A stretch of DNA of 64,000 nt from Mycolicibacillus trivialis (GCF_002102395.1 NZ_LQPZ01000006.1:84990-148989), one strand, 5' to 3'. Shown: positions 1-8,832, counted from the stretch's first letter. The notes: generated from the letters alone by a model not told the origin. Numbers and translations are program-made.

Positions 1-1
1 G

Positions 2-295
2 GTCAGCTTCCTGATCGAGGGCGGCCACACTTACGACACGCTGCGCGGGGTCTCCTTCGAGGGCGTCGCCGAACTCGTCGAGGACGACGCCGACACGCTG
101 TTCCGGGTCGGGGTGAGCGTCTTCGAGCGCTACACCGGTCCGTACACCGACGAGATGAAACCCGCGGTCGACATGATGATGAACAAGCGGATCGCGGTGC
201 GTATCGTGCCGCGGCGCACCCGGTCCTGGGACCACCGCAAACTGGGCCTGCCGGCGATGCCGCTGGGCGGGTCCACCGCGCCGGCGGCCGGCTGA
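2..295 (+). CDS. PPOX/F420-type oxidoreductase, C-terminal part (Rv2991-like)
   Basis: This is the last 97 codons of a gene that begins before the window. The readable part contains the run GGHTYDTLRGVSFEG and ends in a basic stretch (KRIAVRIVPRRTRSWDHRKL) followed by a Gly/Pro/Ala tail, as in split-barrel pyridoxamine-phosphate-oxidase/F420-dependent proteins. In M. tuberculosis the gene next to tRNA-Glu, tRNA-Gln and gltX is Rv2991, a protein of this family, and the same neighbours occur here. The flavin or deazaflavin contacts lie in the missing N-terminal half, so cofactor choice cannot be judged. Confidence 0.7.
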   Translation, partial: VSFLIEGGHTYDTLRGVSFEGVAELVEDDADTLFRVGVSVFERYTGPYTDEMKPAVDMMMNKRIAVRIVPRRTRSWDHRKLGLPAMPLGGSTAPAAG

Positions 296-319
296 GCCAC
301 GGTCGGCCCCCGACAGACG

Positions 320-353
320 AAAGTCCCCCATTCCGACGGGAATGGGGGACTTT
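320..353. terminator. Bidirectional intrinsic terminator between the PPOX gene and tRNA-Glu
   Basis: A perfect inverted repeat with 15-base arms (arm AAAGTCCCCCATTCC) and a 4-base loop lies between the convergent PPOX gene and tRNA-Glu. T-rich sequence flanks it on the plus strand and A-rich sequence on the other side, so it can end transcription from both directions. Confidence 0.8.
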
Positions 354-360
354 TGCGCTG

Positions 361-433
361 TAGCCCCGATGGGATTCGAACCCACGCTACCGCCGTGAGA
401 GGGCGGCGTCCTAGGCCGCTAGACGACGGGGCC
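361..433 (-). tRNA. tRNA-Glu (anticodon CTC)
   Basis: Read on the minus strand, the 73 bases fold as a cloverleaf. The acceptor stem GGCCCCG pairs with CGGGGCT, the anticodon stem CCGCC/GGCGG encloses the loop CTCTCAC with anticodon CTC, and the T arm carries TTCGAAT. The discriminator is A and CCA is not encoded. The gene sits next to tRNA-Gln and gltX, whose product charges it. Confidence 0.95.
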
Positions 434-505
434 AGAACCGATCCGGGCTGCCAGCATAGCCCACATCGGGGCGCCCACCTAATCGTGCCGGATGAGCGCA
501 CTTCG

Positions 506-577
506 CTGGGGTACCAGGACTCGAACCTAGAATGGCTGAACCAGAATCAGCTGTGTTGCCAATTACACCATACCCCA
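506..577 (-). tRNA. tRNA-Gln (anticodon CTG)
   Basis: Read on the minus strand, the 72 bases fold as a cloverleaf. The acceptor stem TGGGGTA pairs with TACCCCA, the anticodon stem GCTGA/TCAGC encloses TTCTGGT with anticodon CTG, and the T loop is TTCGAGT. Mycobacteria have no glutaminyl-tRNA synthetase, so this tRNA is first charged with glutamate by GltX and then amidated by GatCAB; all those genes are in this window. Confidence 0.95.
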
Positions 578-683
578 TTGGCTCCCAAAACCGCTGGTCG
601 CAGCGGATTAGCCCGTTTTCTCAGCGAGCTGGGGTCCACCGTGACCGGCCGTTGCGGGCCGTGGTGCAGACTACCAAAGTTTT

Positions 684-2150
684 TCAGTCCGCTTCGTCCG
701 GGATGCCCGCGGCGGCGTCGCGTAGCCGCGCCAGGCTGCGTTCGCGGCCGAGCAACTCCAACGATTCGAACAGCGGCGGGCTGACCACCGAGCCGGTGGC
801 GGCCACCCGCACCGGCCCGAACGCCTTACGCGGTTTGAGTTCCAGGCCCTCGATCAGCGCGGCCTTCAGCGCCGCCTCGATCTCGGCGGCCGTCCAGTGC
901 GCGACACCGTCGAGCGCGTCGACCGCGGCGGCGAGCACCGGGCGTGCCGCCGGACGCAGTTCCTTGGCCGCGGCCTTGGGGTCCAGCGCGTAGGAGTCGT
1001 CGTCGAGGAAGGCGAGCAGGTCCCAGGCGTCGCCGAGCACGACGATGCGGGTCTGCACCAGCTCCGCGGCGGTGCGGAACTGCTCGTCGGTGAGCCCGGT
1101 GTCGTGGCCGTGGCCGGCGAGGTGGGCGGCCAGCCGGGCGGCGAAGTCGGCCGGTTCCAGCCGGCGGATGTGTTCGGCGTTGATCGCGTCGGCCTTCTTC
1201 TGGTCGAACCGCGCCGGGTTGGAGTTGACGTCGGCGACGTCGAAGGCCGCGACCATCTCGGCCATGTCGAACACGTCGCGGTCGTCGGCGATCGACCAGC
1301 CGAGCAGCGCCAGATAGTTCAGCAGGCCCTCCGGGATGAACCCGCGGTCGCGGTGGGCGAACAGGCTGGACTGCGGGTCGCGTTTGGACAGCTTCTTGTT
1401 GCCCTCCCCCAAAACGCTGGGCAGGTGCCCGAATTCGGGGACCCGGTCGGCCACCCCGATCCGGATCAGCGCGCGGTAGAGCGCGATCTGGCGCGGCGTG
1501 GAGGACAGCAGGTCTTCACCGCGCAGCACGTGGGTGATCTTCATCAACGCGTCGTCGACCGGGTTGACCAGGGTGTAGAGCGGGTCCCCGCTGGCCCGGG
1601 TCAGTGCGAAGTCCGGCACCGAGCCGGCCGGGAAGACCGTCTCGCCGCGCACCAGGTCGGGCCAGGCCAGGTCGTCGTCGGGCATCCGCAGCCGCACCAC
1701 CGGCCGGCGCCCCTCGGCCAGGAACGCGGCGCGCTGCTGCTCACTGAGGTCGCGGTCGTGGTTGTCATAGCCCAGTTTCGGGTTGCGTCCGGCGGCGCGG
1801 TGGCGCTCCTCGACCTCCTCGGCGGTGGAGAACGCCTCGTAGGCCTCGCCGGCGGCCAGGAGCCGGTCGACCACGTCGCGGTGGATGTCCTTGCGCTCGG
1901 ATTGCCGGTAGGGGCCGTACGGCCCGCCGACCTCCGGGCCCTCGTCGTAGTCGAGGTTCAGCCAGCGCAGCGCGTCCAGCAGTGCCAGGTAGCTGTCCTC
2001 GCTGTCGCGTTCGGCGTCGGTGTCCTCCAGCCGGAACACCAGTGTGCCGCCGGTGTGGCGGGCGTAGGCCCAGTTGAACAGGGCCGTGCGGATCAGCCCG
2101 ACGTGCGGGGTGCCGGTGGGCGACGGACAGAACCTGACCCGGACCGTCAT
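684..2150 (-). CDS. gltX: Glutamyl-tRNA synthetase (non-discriminating)
   Basis: This 488-residue class I aminoacyl-tRNA synthetase charges tRNA-Glu. By family inference it also misacylates tRNA-Gln, since the amidotransferase genes gatB, gatA and gatC are present. The HIGH-type motif is [10 protein letters not shown] at residues 9-18 and the KMSKS-type motif is KKLSKRD near residue 250; the C-terminal third is the anticodon-binding region. The ATG at 2150 follows the Shine-Dalgarno run GAGGAGAGG. It overlaps the stop codon of the upstream FAA hydrolase gene as ATGA, so the two are translationally coupled. A longer open frame extends upstream, but the family start [13 protein letters not shown] fixes this one. 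Confidence 0.97.
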   Translation of the reverse strand: MTVRVRFCPSPTGTPHVGLIRTALFNWAYARHTGGTLVFRLEDTDAERDSEDSYLALLDALRWLNLDYDEGPEVGGPYGPYRQSERKDIHRDVVDRLLAAGEAYEAFSTAEEVEERHRAAGRNPKLGYDNHDRDLSEQQRAAFLAEGRRPVVRLRMPDDDLAWPDLVRGETVFPAGSVPDFALTRASGDPLYTLVNPVDDALMKITHVLRGEDLLSSTPRQIALYRALIRIGVADRVPEFGHLPSVLGEGNKKLSKRDPQSSLFAHRDRGFIPEGLLNYLALLGWSIADDRDVFDMAEMVAAFDVADVNSNPARFDQKKADAINAEHIRRLEPADFAARLAAHLAGHGHDTGLTDEQFRTAAELVQTRIVVLGDAWDLLAFLDDDSYALDPKAAAKELRPAARPVLAAAVDALDGVAHWTAAEIEAALKAALIEGLELKPRKAFGPVRVAATGSVVSPPLFESLELLGRERSLARLRDAAAGIPDEAD

Positions 2151-2962
2151 TCCTCTCCTCTGCTTTCTGCTCCGCCTGCGCGGGCCCCCCTGGGGTTTCC
2201 TTTGCGGACAACGGGATTGGACAGGGTGCCGATCCCCTCGACGGTGATCGCGACGGTGTCGCCGTGCTCGATCGGGCCGACGCCCTCGGGCGTGCCGGTG
2301 AGGATCAGGTCGCCGGGCAGCAGGGTCATCACCGCCGAGACCCATTCCACGATCGCGCCGATGTCGTGCAGCATCATCGACGTTCGGCTCCGCTGCTTGA
2401 CCTCGCCGTTGACCTCGGTGCGCAGTTCGAGGTCGGCGGGGTCGACGTCGGTGACGATCCACGGGCCGACCGGACAGAACGTGTCGTGGCCCTTCGCCCG
2501 GGTCCACTGGCCGTCGGCCTGCTGCTGATCGCGCGCGGAGACGTCGTTGGCGATGGTGTAGCCCAGGATGTGTTCGGCGGCGCGCGCGGCGGGCACGTCC
2601 TTGCACGGCCGCCCGATCACCGCGGCCAACTCCCCTTCGTAGTGCACCGGTGCGGCGTTGGCGGGCAACTGAATCGGCACGTTGGGGCCGACGATGGCGG
2701 TGTTGGGCTTGAGGAAGATCACCGGGTCCGCCGGGGCGTCACCGCCCATCTCCGCGGCATGCGCGGCGTAGTTCTTGCCGACGCAGATCACCTTGGTGGC
2801 CAAGATCGGCGCGAGCAGCCGGACGTCGGCGAGCGGCCAGGACCGGCCGGTGAATGTCGGAGTGCCGAACGGGTGTTCGGCGATTTCTCGAGCCACCTGC
2901 GGGTCACCGTCGATGCTGACGAAAGCGACGCCGTCGGGGCTGGCGATTCGACCCAGGTGCAT
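2147..2962 (-). CDS. Fumarylacetoacetate hydrolase family protein (Rv2993c-like)
   Basis: This 271-residue protein has the FAH fold used by hydrolases and decarboxylases of aromatic degradation, such as 2-hydroxyhepta-2,4-diene-1,7-dioate isomerase types. Visible signatures are [14 protein letters not shown], the metal-binding stretch [18 protein letters not shown], and [27 protein letters not shown] near the C-terminus. Length is normal for a single-domain member. It is translationally coupled to gltX and lies 19 bases after the TetR gene on the same strand, as in M. tuberculosis. The natural substrate is unknown, and the link with gltX looks positional, not metabolic. Confidence 0.85.
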   Translation of the reverse strand: MHLGRIASPDGVAFVSIDGDPQVAREIAEHPFGTPTFTGRSWPLADVRLLAPILATKVICVGKNYAAHAAEMGGDAPADPVIFLKPNTAIVGPNVPIQLPANAAPVHYEGELAAVIGRPCKDVPAARAAEHILGYTIANDVSARDQQQADGQWTRAKGHDTFCPVGPWIVTDVDPADLELRTEVNGEVKQRSRTSMMLHDIGAIVEWVSAVMTLLPGDLILTGTPEGVGPIEHGDTVAITVEGIGTLSNPVVRKGNPRGARAGGAESRGEE

Positions 2963-2981
2963 TCGTGACAGCCTAGCGAGG

Positions 2982-3608
2982 TCACCGCGCGGGCTGGCGG
3001 GCGGTGACCATGGTGACCAGGAAGTCCTCCAGGTGGGCGCGGCTGACGTCGAGTTCGCCGCGTAGCCACAGCGTCACCACCTCGAACCCGCCGGCGACCA
3101 GGGTCAGCGCGGCCAAGTCGATGTCGGGGTCCACCGGCTGCTGGCCGGCCAGCAGCACCCGGCCCTGCTCGGCCATCACGGTGGCGAGCATCTTGACCAG
3201 ATCGCGCCAGCGGGACCGCAGTCCCTCGGTGGTCTGCGCCTCGATGAGCAGCTGCCCGCGCCTGGCGTCGGCGCACAGGAAGTCCAGCCCACTGCTCATC
3301 GCCGCGCGGGCGCGCTGTACCGGGTCGGGCGGCGCGGACTCGATCGCGGGCAGCATCGCCGCGAAGGCGCGGGCGTTCTGCCCGTCGTAGACGGCCAGCA
3401 CCAGGTCGTCGACGGTGCGGAAGCTCTCGTAGAAGTACCGGTCGTTGAGCCGGGCGCGCAGGCACACCCCACGCACCGTGACGGCGGCGACCCCGTCGGC
3501 GGCGATGGTGTCCAACGCCGCGTCGAGCAGCGCCGCCCGCCGCCGGGACTGCCGCTCGCTTCCGGTGGCGCCGCCGTAGGTTCGCGCCCGCTCCGCCATG
3601 ACGACCAT
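2982..3608 (-). CDS. TetR-family transcriptional regulator
   Basis: This 208-residue protein has an N-terminal helix-turn-helix (about residues 20-65: RRRAALLDAALDTIAADGVAAVTVRGVC...ARLNDRYFYESF) and an all-helical C-terminal ligand-binding region. The ATG at 3608 is preceded at good spacing by AAGGA; a second in-frame ATG at 3599 is possible. The gene is divergent from an MpaB/DUF2236 oxygenase gene, and the 75-base gap holds a perfect inverted repeat at 3634-3657. This is the usual arrangement of a TetR repressor that controls itself and its neighbour. The inducer cannot be inferred. Confidence 0.9.
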   Translation of the reverse strand: MVVMAERARTYGGATGSERQSRRRAALLDAALDTIAADGVAAVTVRGVCLRARLNDRYFYESFRTVDDLVLAVYDGQNARAFAAMLPAIESAPPDPVQRARAAMSSGLDFLCADARRGQLLIEAQTTEGLRSRWRDLVKMLATVMAEQGRVLLAGQQPVDPDIDLAALTLVAGGFEVVTLWLRGELDVSRAHLEDFLVTMVTARQPAR

Positions 3609-3633
3609 TGTCACATCCTTGACCACCCGCGAT

Positions 3634-3657
3634 ATCTGGTGAAGACTGTCACCAGAT
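3634..3657. promoter_or_regulatory. Operator-like perfect palindrome between TetR and MpaB-type oxygenase genes
   Basis: The two 9-base arms ATCTGGTGA and TCACCAGAT are exact reverse complements separated by six bases. The site lies in the middle of the divergent intergenic region, 26 bases before both start codons, so one repressor dimer could cover both promoters. Confidence 0.75.
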
Positions 3658-3683
3658 GCCCATGAACGGGAGGTAGCGCCACG

Positions 3684-4901
3684 ATGACCACCGCCGACCA
3701 GAAACTCCCCACCCCGCCCTTCCTGCAGAATTTCCCCTTCAACGTGTTCCTGCGGGTGCTGGCACCGCGCGACCTGGCCGCCACCGAGACGCAGCGGGAA
3801 TCGTTTCGGCAGTGGTCCCGGATCGGCGACCCGCTCGCCGACGGCGTGGTGGCGATGATCCAGCGGATGCCCACCGGTGAGGGGCGCAAGCTGTTCGAGA
3901 TCGCGGTGGAGCGCGGCATCGACGCCGTGCCGGATCCGCCGGAGGAGCTGGTGGCCTTCTTCGCCCAGGTCGACGAGCGCCCGTACTGGCTCGACGACGA
4001 CAAGCTGGCGCTGGCCGCCCGGGTGTCCATGCGCACCGGGCTGTGGGGCATCGGGTTCGCCCTGCCCGGCCTGGCGCTGACCGGCGGATACCTGGCCTCC
4101 AAGGCCGACAAGCCGCTGGTGGGCACCGGCGACCTGCGCCGGATGGCGCCGCGCCGGCTCAACGAGACCGCCACCTGGTACATCGACGCCACCTCCCCCG
4201 GCGGTCTGGAGCGGTTCGCGCCCGGCTTCACCGGCACGCTGCGGGTGCGGCTGATGCACGCGATCGTCCGCTCGGCGATGTGCCGCCGCCCGGACTGGGA
4301 CTTCGAGAACTGGGACCATCCGCTCAACCAGGCCCAGATGGCCGGCACCGTGATGCTGTTCTCGCTGGCCAACCTGGTCGGGTGCCAGGCGATGGGGCTG
4401 CGGTTCTCCGAACGGGAGCGGGAGGCGGTGTTCCACCTGTGGCGCTACGTCGGCCAGCTGATGGGGGTGGATCGCGAGCTCATGCCGGTCGACGAGGCCG
4501 ACACCTGGCGGATGTTCTGGCTGCAGGCCGACACCGAGTTCCTACCCGACGAGGACTCCAAGGCGCTGGCCGAGGCGCTGCACGGCTCCCAGCCCGACGA
4601 CGACGTGCCGATGTCGATCGCCCGGGCGGTGCTGTCCTCCTACAGCAGGCTGGTGCTGGGCAAGACCAACGCCGACCAGCTCGGCCTGCTGGACAGCAAG
4701 CCGCTGCAGGCCGCGGTGCTGGGCATCTCGGCGGTCAACCGGGTGATGGAGTTCCAGCGGGTGATCCCGGGGATGACCCGGCTCAACGAGGAGATCGGCC
4801 ACTGGACCCGACGGCGGTTCGTCGGCCGCGGGTTCGCCGAGACCGGCGGTGACCGCAGCTACCGCCGCCACGACAAGCTGGTGATGGCCAAGACCGGCTG
4901 A
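3684..4901 (+). CDS. Oxygenase MpaB family protein (DUF2236, latex-clearing-protein-like)
   Basis: This 405-residue protein belongs to the DUF2236/MpaB superfamily, alpha-helical b-type haem proteins related to the rubber oxygenase Lcp and the fungal MpaB oxygenase. The family core is visible as FTGTLRVRLMHAIVRSA (conserved Arg/His), then WDHPLNQAQMAGT and FHLWRYVGQLMGV. No signal peptide is seen, unlike secreted Lcp. A GGGAGG Shine-Dalgarno lies ahead of the ATG. It is transcribed away from a TetR gene with a shared palindrome, suggesting inducible expression. The substrate is unknown; lipid or isoprenoid oxygenation is inference only. Confidence 0.85.
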   Translation: MTTADQKLPTPPFLQNFPFNVFLRVLAPRDLAATETQRESFRQWSRIGDPLADGVVAMIQRMPTGEGRKLFEIAVERGIDAVPDPPEELVAFFAQVDERPYWLDDDKLALAARVSMRTGLWGIGFALPGLALTGGYLASKADKPLVGTGDLRRMAPRRLNETATWYIDATSPGGLERFAPGFTGTLRVRLMHAIVRSAMCRRPDWDFENWDHPLNQAQMAGTVMLFSLANLVGCQAMGLRFSEREREAVFHLWRYVGQLMGVDRELMPVDEADTWRMFWLQADTEFLPDEDSKALAEALHGSQPDDDVPMSIARAVLSSYSRLVLGKTNADQLGLLDSKPLQAAVLGISAVNRVMEFQRVIPGMTRLNEEIGHWTRRRFVGRGFAETGGDRSYRRHDKLVMAKTG

Positions 4902-4954
4902 TCCGGCTGATCACGGACCCGGCGCGCCCGGGCCCGGTGTGGCACCATCGATCG

Positions 4955-6184
4955 GTGGCCGCCGATTCGATCAGCACCGCGACGCGGTGGTGGATCCTGA
5001 TCGTCTCGCTGGCGGCGACGCTGTGCGCCTTCACGTTCATCAACGGGATCGCGTTCGTCATCCCGATGCTGGAGAGCAAACGCGACACAAACCTCGCCCA
5101 GGCCGGCCTGCTCGCCTCGATGCCCAGCGCCGGGATGGTGCTCACCCTCTACGGGTGGGGCTATCTGCTGGACCGCATCGGCGAGCGGGTGGTGCTCAGC
5201 TTCGGGATGGCGCTGACCGGCGCGGCGTGTTTCGCCGCGGCGTCGATGGATTCGCTGACGCTGGTGGGGGTTTTCCTGTTCCTCGGCGGGATGGCCGCGG
5301 CCTGCGCCAACACCGCCAGTGGACGGTTGGTGGCTGGCTGGTTCCCGGCGCACCAGCGCGGGCTGGTGATGGGGATACGGCAGACCGCCCAGCCGTTGGG
5401 GATCGCGTTGGGCGCCATGGTGATCCCCCGCTTCGCCCAGCACGGGCTGGAGCCGGCGCTGAAGTTCCCGGCGATGATCTGCACGCTGGCCGCGGTGGCG
5501 TGTGCGCTGGGTGTGCTCGACCCGCCGCGGGCCCCACTGGCGGCAGCCCCGCCCGAGGAACTCGCCAGCCCCTACCGCGGGTCCTCGGTCCTGTGGCGCA
5601 TCCACGCCGCCTCGGCGGTGATGATGGTTCCGCAGGCGGTGATCTCGACGTTCATGCTGGTCTGGCTGATCCGCGAACAGCACCTGTCGATCACCACCGC
5701 CGGGGCGATGGTCACGGTGGCCCAGTTGCTCGGGGCGGCGTTCCGGGTCGCGGCCGGCCGTTGGTCGGACCGGGTCGGGTCGCGGCTGCGTCCGGTGCGC
5801 ACGCTGGCGCTGGCCGGGGCGATGACCATGGTGTTACTCGGAGTGACCGCCTCCCTCGGTTCGCCGGCGGCGACGGCGGCGATCGTCGTCGCCGCGGTGA
5901 TCACGGTGCTCGACAACGGTTTGTCGTCCACCGCGATCGCCGAGGTGGCCGGCCCGTACTGGAGCGGGCGGGCGCTGGGTGCGCAGAACACCAGCCAGCG
6001 GCTGACCGCGGCGGCCGCTCCCCCGGTCTTCGGTGCCGTCATCGGGGCGATCGGCTATCCGATGGCGTTCGCGGCGTGCGGGGTGATCGTGCTCACCGCC
6101 TGGCCGCTGGTGCCGGTCAAGGCCCGGCTGACTCGCGGCGAATCAGACGCGGCGGCAACCGATGCCGAGCGCGTCGACCGTTGA
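4955..6184 (+). CDS. Major facilitator superfamily transporter (paralogue 1, Rv2994-like)
   Basis: This 409-residue membrane protein has about 12 hydrophobic segments. The MFS motif-A loop is GWGYLLDRIGERVV after segment 2, and its counterpart in the second half is GRWSDRVGSRLRPVRT. It is very similar along its length to the product at 7648-8832, so the two arose by duplication. I chose GTG at 4955 instead of GTG at 4937 because it aligns with the ATG of the paralogue, and the bases just upstream (GGCACCATCG...CGG) are conserved in both. The substrate is unknown. Confidence 0.9.
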   Translation: MAADSISTATRWWILIVSLAATLCAFTFINGIAFVIPMLESKRDTNLAQAGLLASMPSAGMVLTLYGWGYLLDRIGERVVLSFGMALTGAACFAAASMDSLTLVGVFLFLGGMAAACANTASGRLVAGWFPAHQRGLVMGIRQTAQPLGIALGAMVIPRFAQHGLEPALKFPAMICTLAAVACALGVLDPPRAPLAAAPPEELASPYRGSSVLWRIHAASAVMMVPQAVISTFMLVWLIREQHLSITTAGAMVTVAQLLGAAFRVAAGRWSDRVGSRLRPVRTLALAGAMTMVLLGVTASLGSPAATAAIVVAAVITVLDNGLSSTAIAEVAGPYWSGRALGAQNTSQRLTAAAAPPVFGAVIGAIGYPMAFAACGVIVLTAWPLVPVKARLTRGESDAAATDAERVDR

Positions 6185-6194
6185 GTCGAGGCGG

Positions 6195-6758
6195 TCAGGT
6201 GGCCGAGTAATCGCAGACGCCGACGCCCTCACAGGTCTTGAGCACGGTGGAGCCGCGCTTGATCCGTAACGTGATGTCCACGGGTTCTTCGTCGTTGAGG
6301 TCCAGCGGCCGGGCCAGGAAGCTCAGAAACCGCGGTTCGGGCGCCAGCGTGATCGTCCAGGGCAGTTGCGCGACGGTGTCGTTGAACTGCAGGCCGTCGA
6401 AGTCGGTGTACAGCACCGCCAGTGGTGCGTCGAGAATGCCGGTGATCTCATAGGTGATCTCGTCGATCGGGACCACGCTGGTGGTCGGCCCGGCCGGCCC
6501 CGCCGCCGTCGAGCGGTCCTTACCGTCCCACGACCGGCTGGCCAGGGCGACCGCCGCGGCGATCACCAGCACGACGACCACGGCGACGGCGGCGCCGATG
6601 AGCCACGGCTTCGCGCTGCGCCGGGCCGGGGTGACGGCAGGCTGCTGCGGGTGGGCGATCTCCTGGGTCACGGCGTCGTCCTGGGTTTGCGCGCCGCTCC
6701 CCTGCCACACCGGGGGCTGCTGACCGTGGTCGGGCCCGCTGTGCTCCGGGTTCGTCAT
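6195..6758 (-). CDS. Membrane-anchored protein with MmpS-like C-terminal domain (paralogue 1)
   Basis: This 187-residue protein has a polar Gln/Pro-rich N-terminus of about 50 residues, one transmembrane segment (WLIGAAVAVVVVLVIAAAVAL) and an extracytoplasmic domain of about 120 residues. That domain contains ITYEITGILDAPLAVLYTD, LPWTITLAPEP and DITLRIKRGSTVLKTCEG, a pattern recalling the exposed domain of MmpS proteins; homology is not proven. It is paralogous to the next gene and converges with MFS paralogue 1. A TAGGCT box six bases before the ATG suggests leaderless expression. Function is unknown. Confidence 0.8.
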   Translation of the reverse strand: MTNPEHSGPDHGQQPPVWQGSGAQTQDDAVTQEIAHPQQPAVTPARRSAKPWLIGAAVAVVVVLVIAAAVALASRSWDGKDRSTAAGPAGPTTSVVPIDEITYEITGILDAPLAVLYTDFDGLQFNDTVAQLPWTITLAPEPRFLSFLARPLDLNDEEPVDITLRIKRGSTVLKTCEGVGVCDYSAT

Positions 6759-6764
6759 TGCGGC

Positions 6765-6770
6765 AGCCTA
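6765..6770 (-). promoter_or_regulatory. -10 box (TAGGCT), probably leaderless
   Basis: On the minus strand TAGGCT stands six bases before the ATG at 6758, so transcription would start at the start codon. The surrounding 26 bases are nearly identical to those before the paralogue at 7524. Confidence 0.6.
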
Positions 6771-6822
6771 ACACCGGATTCTCCGCGTGCCGGGCGAACC
6801 GGTGGGCGCGGCCGTCGGGCGG

Positions 6823-7524
6823 TCAGGTGGTGGTCACGCAGGGGTCCATGATCTTGCATTCGCGCAGGACGGTGTCGCCGCGCTTGATCTTCAACGTCAC
6901 GTCGGGATCGTCGCCGAGGATGTCCATGCTGATCGCGAAGATGCTGGCGACGCTCGGTGCGGGCGAGATCGTGACCGACCACGGCAGGTCGCTGACCGTG
7001 GCGGTGACCGTCGCGTCGTTGTCGCCCATGTAGCCCACCGACAGCGAGGATTTCATGCTGCCGGTGATCTCGTAGGTGATGCTGTCGGCCGGCGCCTGGC
7101 TCGCGCTGGTGCTCGCGCCCGGTGACCCCGGGGTCGAGGCGGGTTTGTCGTCGGACTTGTCCGAGCCGCCGGCCAGGATCAGCACCGCGCCCACCAGGAT
7201 CACCAGGACGAGCAGGATCGCACCGATGATCCAGGGCAGCTTGTTCTTCGGCGGCGGCCCGCCGGGAGGCATCCCCAGCTCGCCGTAGGGCGAAGCGCCG
7301 TAAGGCTGCGCACCGTACGGGGCGCCGTAGGGCTGACCGCCATAGGGCTGACCGCCGTAGGGCGGAGCGCCGTACTGCCCGTAGGGATCGGCGCCGTACG
7401 GCTGGCCACCATAGGGCTGCCCACCATAGGGCTGCTGCCCGCCGTAGGGCTGAGCGCCGTAGGGCTGACCGCCGGGCGGCGGCTGCTGGCCATACGGCGA
7501 CCCGCCGTACTCCTGATGAGGCAT
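6823..7524 (-). CDS. Membrane-anchored protein with YGGQP repeats and MmpS-like domain (paralogue 2)
   Basis: This 233-residue protein has a low-complexity Tyr/Gly/Gln/Pro-rich cytoplasmic tail (about residues 1-90, repeating PYGGQ), one membrane segment (IIGAILLVLVILVGAVLILA) and an exposed domain with ITYEITGSMKSSLSVGYMG, LPWSVTISPAP and DVTLKIKRGDTVLRECK. The last part matches the neighbouring paralogue closely, including two Cys near the end that could form a disulfide. Pro/Gly/Gln-rich tails of this kind are common in mycobacterial envelope proteins; their role is unclear. A TAAGCC box lies six bases before the ATG. Confidence 0.8.
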   Translation of the reverse strand: MPHQEYGGSPYGQQPPPGGQPYGAQPYGGQQPYGGQPYGGQPYGADPYGQYGAPPYGGQPYGGQPYGAPYGAQPYGASPYGELGMPPGGPPPKNKLPWIIGAILLVLVILVGAVLILAGGSDKSDDKPASTPGSPGASTSASQAPADSITYEITGSMKSSLSVGYMGDNDATVTATVSDLPWSVTISPAPSVASIFAISMDILGDDPDVTLKIKRGDTVLRECKIMDPCVTTT

Positions 7525-7530
7525 TGCGGC

Positions 7531-7536
7531 GGCTTA
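7531..7536 (-). promoter_or_regulatory. -10-like box (TAAGCC) before paralogue 2
   Basis: This sits at the same six-base distance from the ATG as the TAGGCT box of paralogue 1. The final T of TANNNT is replaced by C, so the promoter may be weaker. Confidence 0.45.
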
Positions 7537-7647
7537 ACACCGCATTCCGGCGCCCCATCGCGGCAAAGTCGCGGCAAAGTCGCACCCGCTCACTGCCGCC
7601 CGAACTCGCAACCGGCGCCGAGCGGCCGCTATGGCACCATCGGTCGG

Positions 7648-8832
7648 ATGCCCTCGCGGAGCGCCGGTCCAGCCCGCCGTTGGGTCATGCTCACCCTGGC
7701 GCTGACCGCGACGATGTGCGCCAACGTGTTCATCAACGGCGTCGCGTTCCTCATCCCCACCCTGCACAGCGACCGCGGCCTGGATCTGGCCCGCGCCGGC
7801 CTGGTCTCGGCCCTGCCGAGCCTCGGCATGGTGTTCACCCTGGTCGCCTGGGGCTATCTGGTCGACCGGGCCGGGGAACGCCGGGTGCTGTGGGCCGGAT
7901 CCGCGCTGACCGCGGCGGCCGCGTTCGGCGCCGCGGCGACCGATTCGCTGACCGGCACCGGCGTCTTCCTGCTGCTGGGCGGGATGGCCGCCGCCTCCAG
8001 CAACACCGCCAGCGGCCGGCTGGTGGTCGGCTGGTTCCCCGCCCACCAGCGCGGCCTGGCGATGGGCATCCGCCAGACCGCCCAGCCGCTGGGGGTGGCC
8101 CTGGGCGCGCTGGTGATCCCCAACCTGGCCCACCACGGCATCGGCGTGGCGCTGCTGTTCCCGGCGACGGTCTGCGCGGTCTCCGCGTTGGCCTGCGCCG
8201 TCAGCGTCCTCGACCCGCCCCGCCCGCCGCGCGCCGAGGCGCCGGCCGAGCACCTGGCCAACCCCTACCGCGGGTCGGCGCTGCTGTGGCGCATCCACGT
8301 CATGTCGGTGCTGCTGGTGGTGCCCCAGGTGCTGGTGTGGACATTCATGCTGGTCTGGCTGATGAGTTCGAAGGGCTGGTCCGCGCCCGCCGCCGGCGCC
8401 CTGGTCACCGTCAGCCAGCTGCTCGGCGCTGCGGGCCGCATCGCCGCAGGCCGCTGGTCGGACCGGGTGGGCTCGCGGCTGCGCCCGGTCCGCAGCATCG
8501 CCGCCACCGCCGCACTGACCATGGCCGTCCTGGCGCTCTGTGACCTGCTGGACTCGCCGGTGGCGATCGCGGCGATCGTGCTCGCCTCGGTGATCACCGT
8601 CTCCGACAACGGGTTGGCCTTCACCGCGATCGCCGAGATCGCCGGACCGTTCTGGAGCGGACGCGCACTGGGCGCCCAGAACACCAGCCAACTGTTCGCC
8701 GCCGCGGTCGCCCCGCCGCTGTTCGGTGGGCTGATCGGCGTGTTCGGCTACCCGGTCGCCTTCGCGGTGTGCGCGCTGTTCCCGCTGGCCGCGATGCCGG
8801 CGGTGCCGGCCGACCCACCGCGGGCGCGTTGA
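7648..8832 (+). CDS. Major facilitator superfamily transporter (paralogue 2)
   Basis: This 394-residue protein has about 12 membrane segments and the same motifs as paralogue 1: AWGYLVDRAGERRV after segment 2, the central GGMAAASSNTASGRLVVGWFPAHQRGLAMGIRQTAQP, and GRWSDRVGSRLRPVRS in the second half. The ATG at 7648 is preceded by the conserved GGCACCATCGGTCGG also found before paralogue 1, possibly a CACCAT -10 box seven bases from the start. A longer open frame upstream lacks family similarity. The substrate is unknown. Confidence 0.9.
   Translation: MPSRSAGPARRWVMLTLALTATMCANVFINGVAFLIPTLHSDRGLDLARAGLVSALPSLGMVFTLVAWGYLVDRAGERRVLWAGSALTAAAAFGAAATDSLTGTGVFLLLGGMAAASSNTASGRLVVGWFPAHQRGLAMGIRQTAQPLGVALGALVIPNLAHHGIGVALLFPATVCAVSALACAVSVLDPPRPPRAEAPAEHLANPYRGSALLWRIHVMSVLLVVPQVLVWTFMLVWLMSSKGWSAPAAGALVTVSQLLGAAGRIAAGRWSDRVGSRLRPVRSIAATAALTMAVLALCDLLDSPVAIAAIVLASVITVSDNGLAFTAIAEIAGPFWSGRALGAQNTSQLFAAAVAPPLFGGLIGVFGYPVAFAVCALFPLAAMPAVPADPPRAR

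Noticed and set aside
897..2528. Long open frame on the plus strand opposite gltX
   Set aside because: It is the mirror of the high-GC gltX and FAA hydrolase genes, with a Val/Gly/Gln/Arg/Asp-dominated composition and no family signature. Similar mirrors occur opposite serA, ilvC, gatA, ligA and the Ehr genes.
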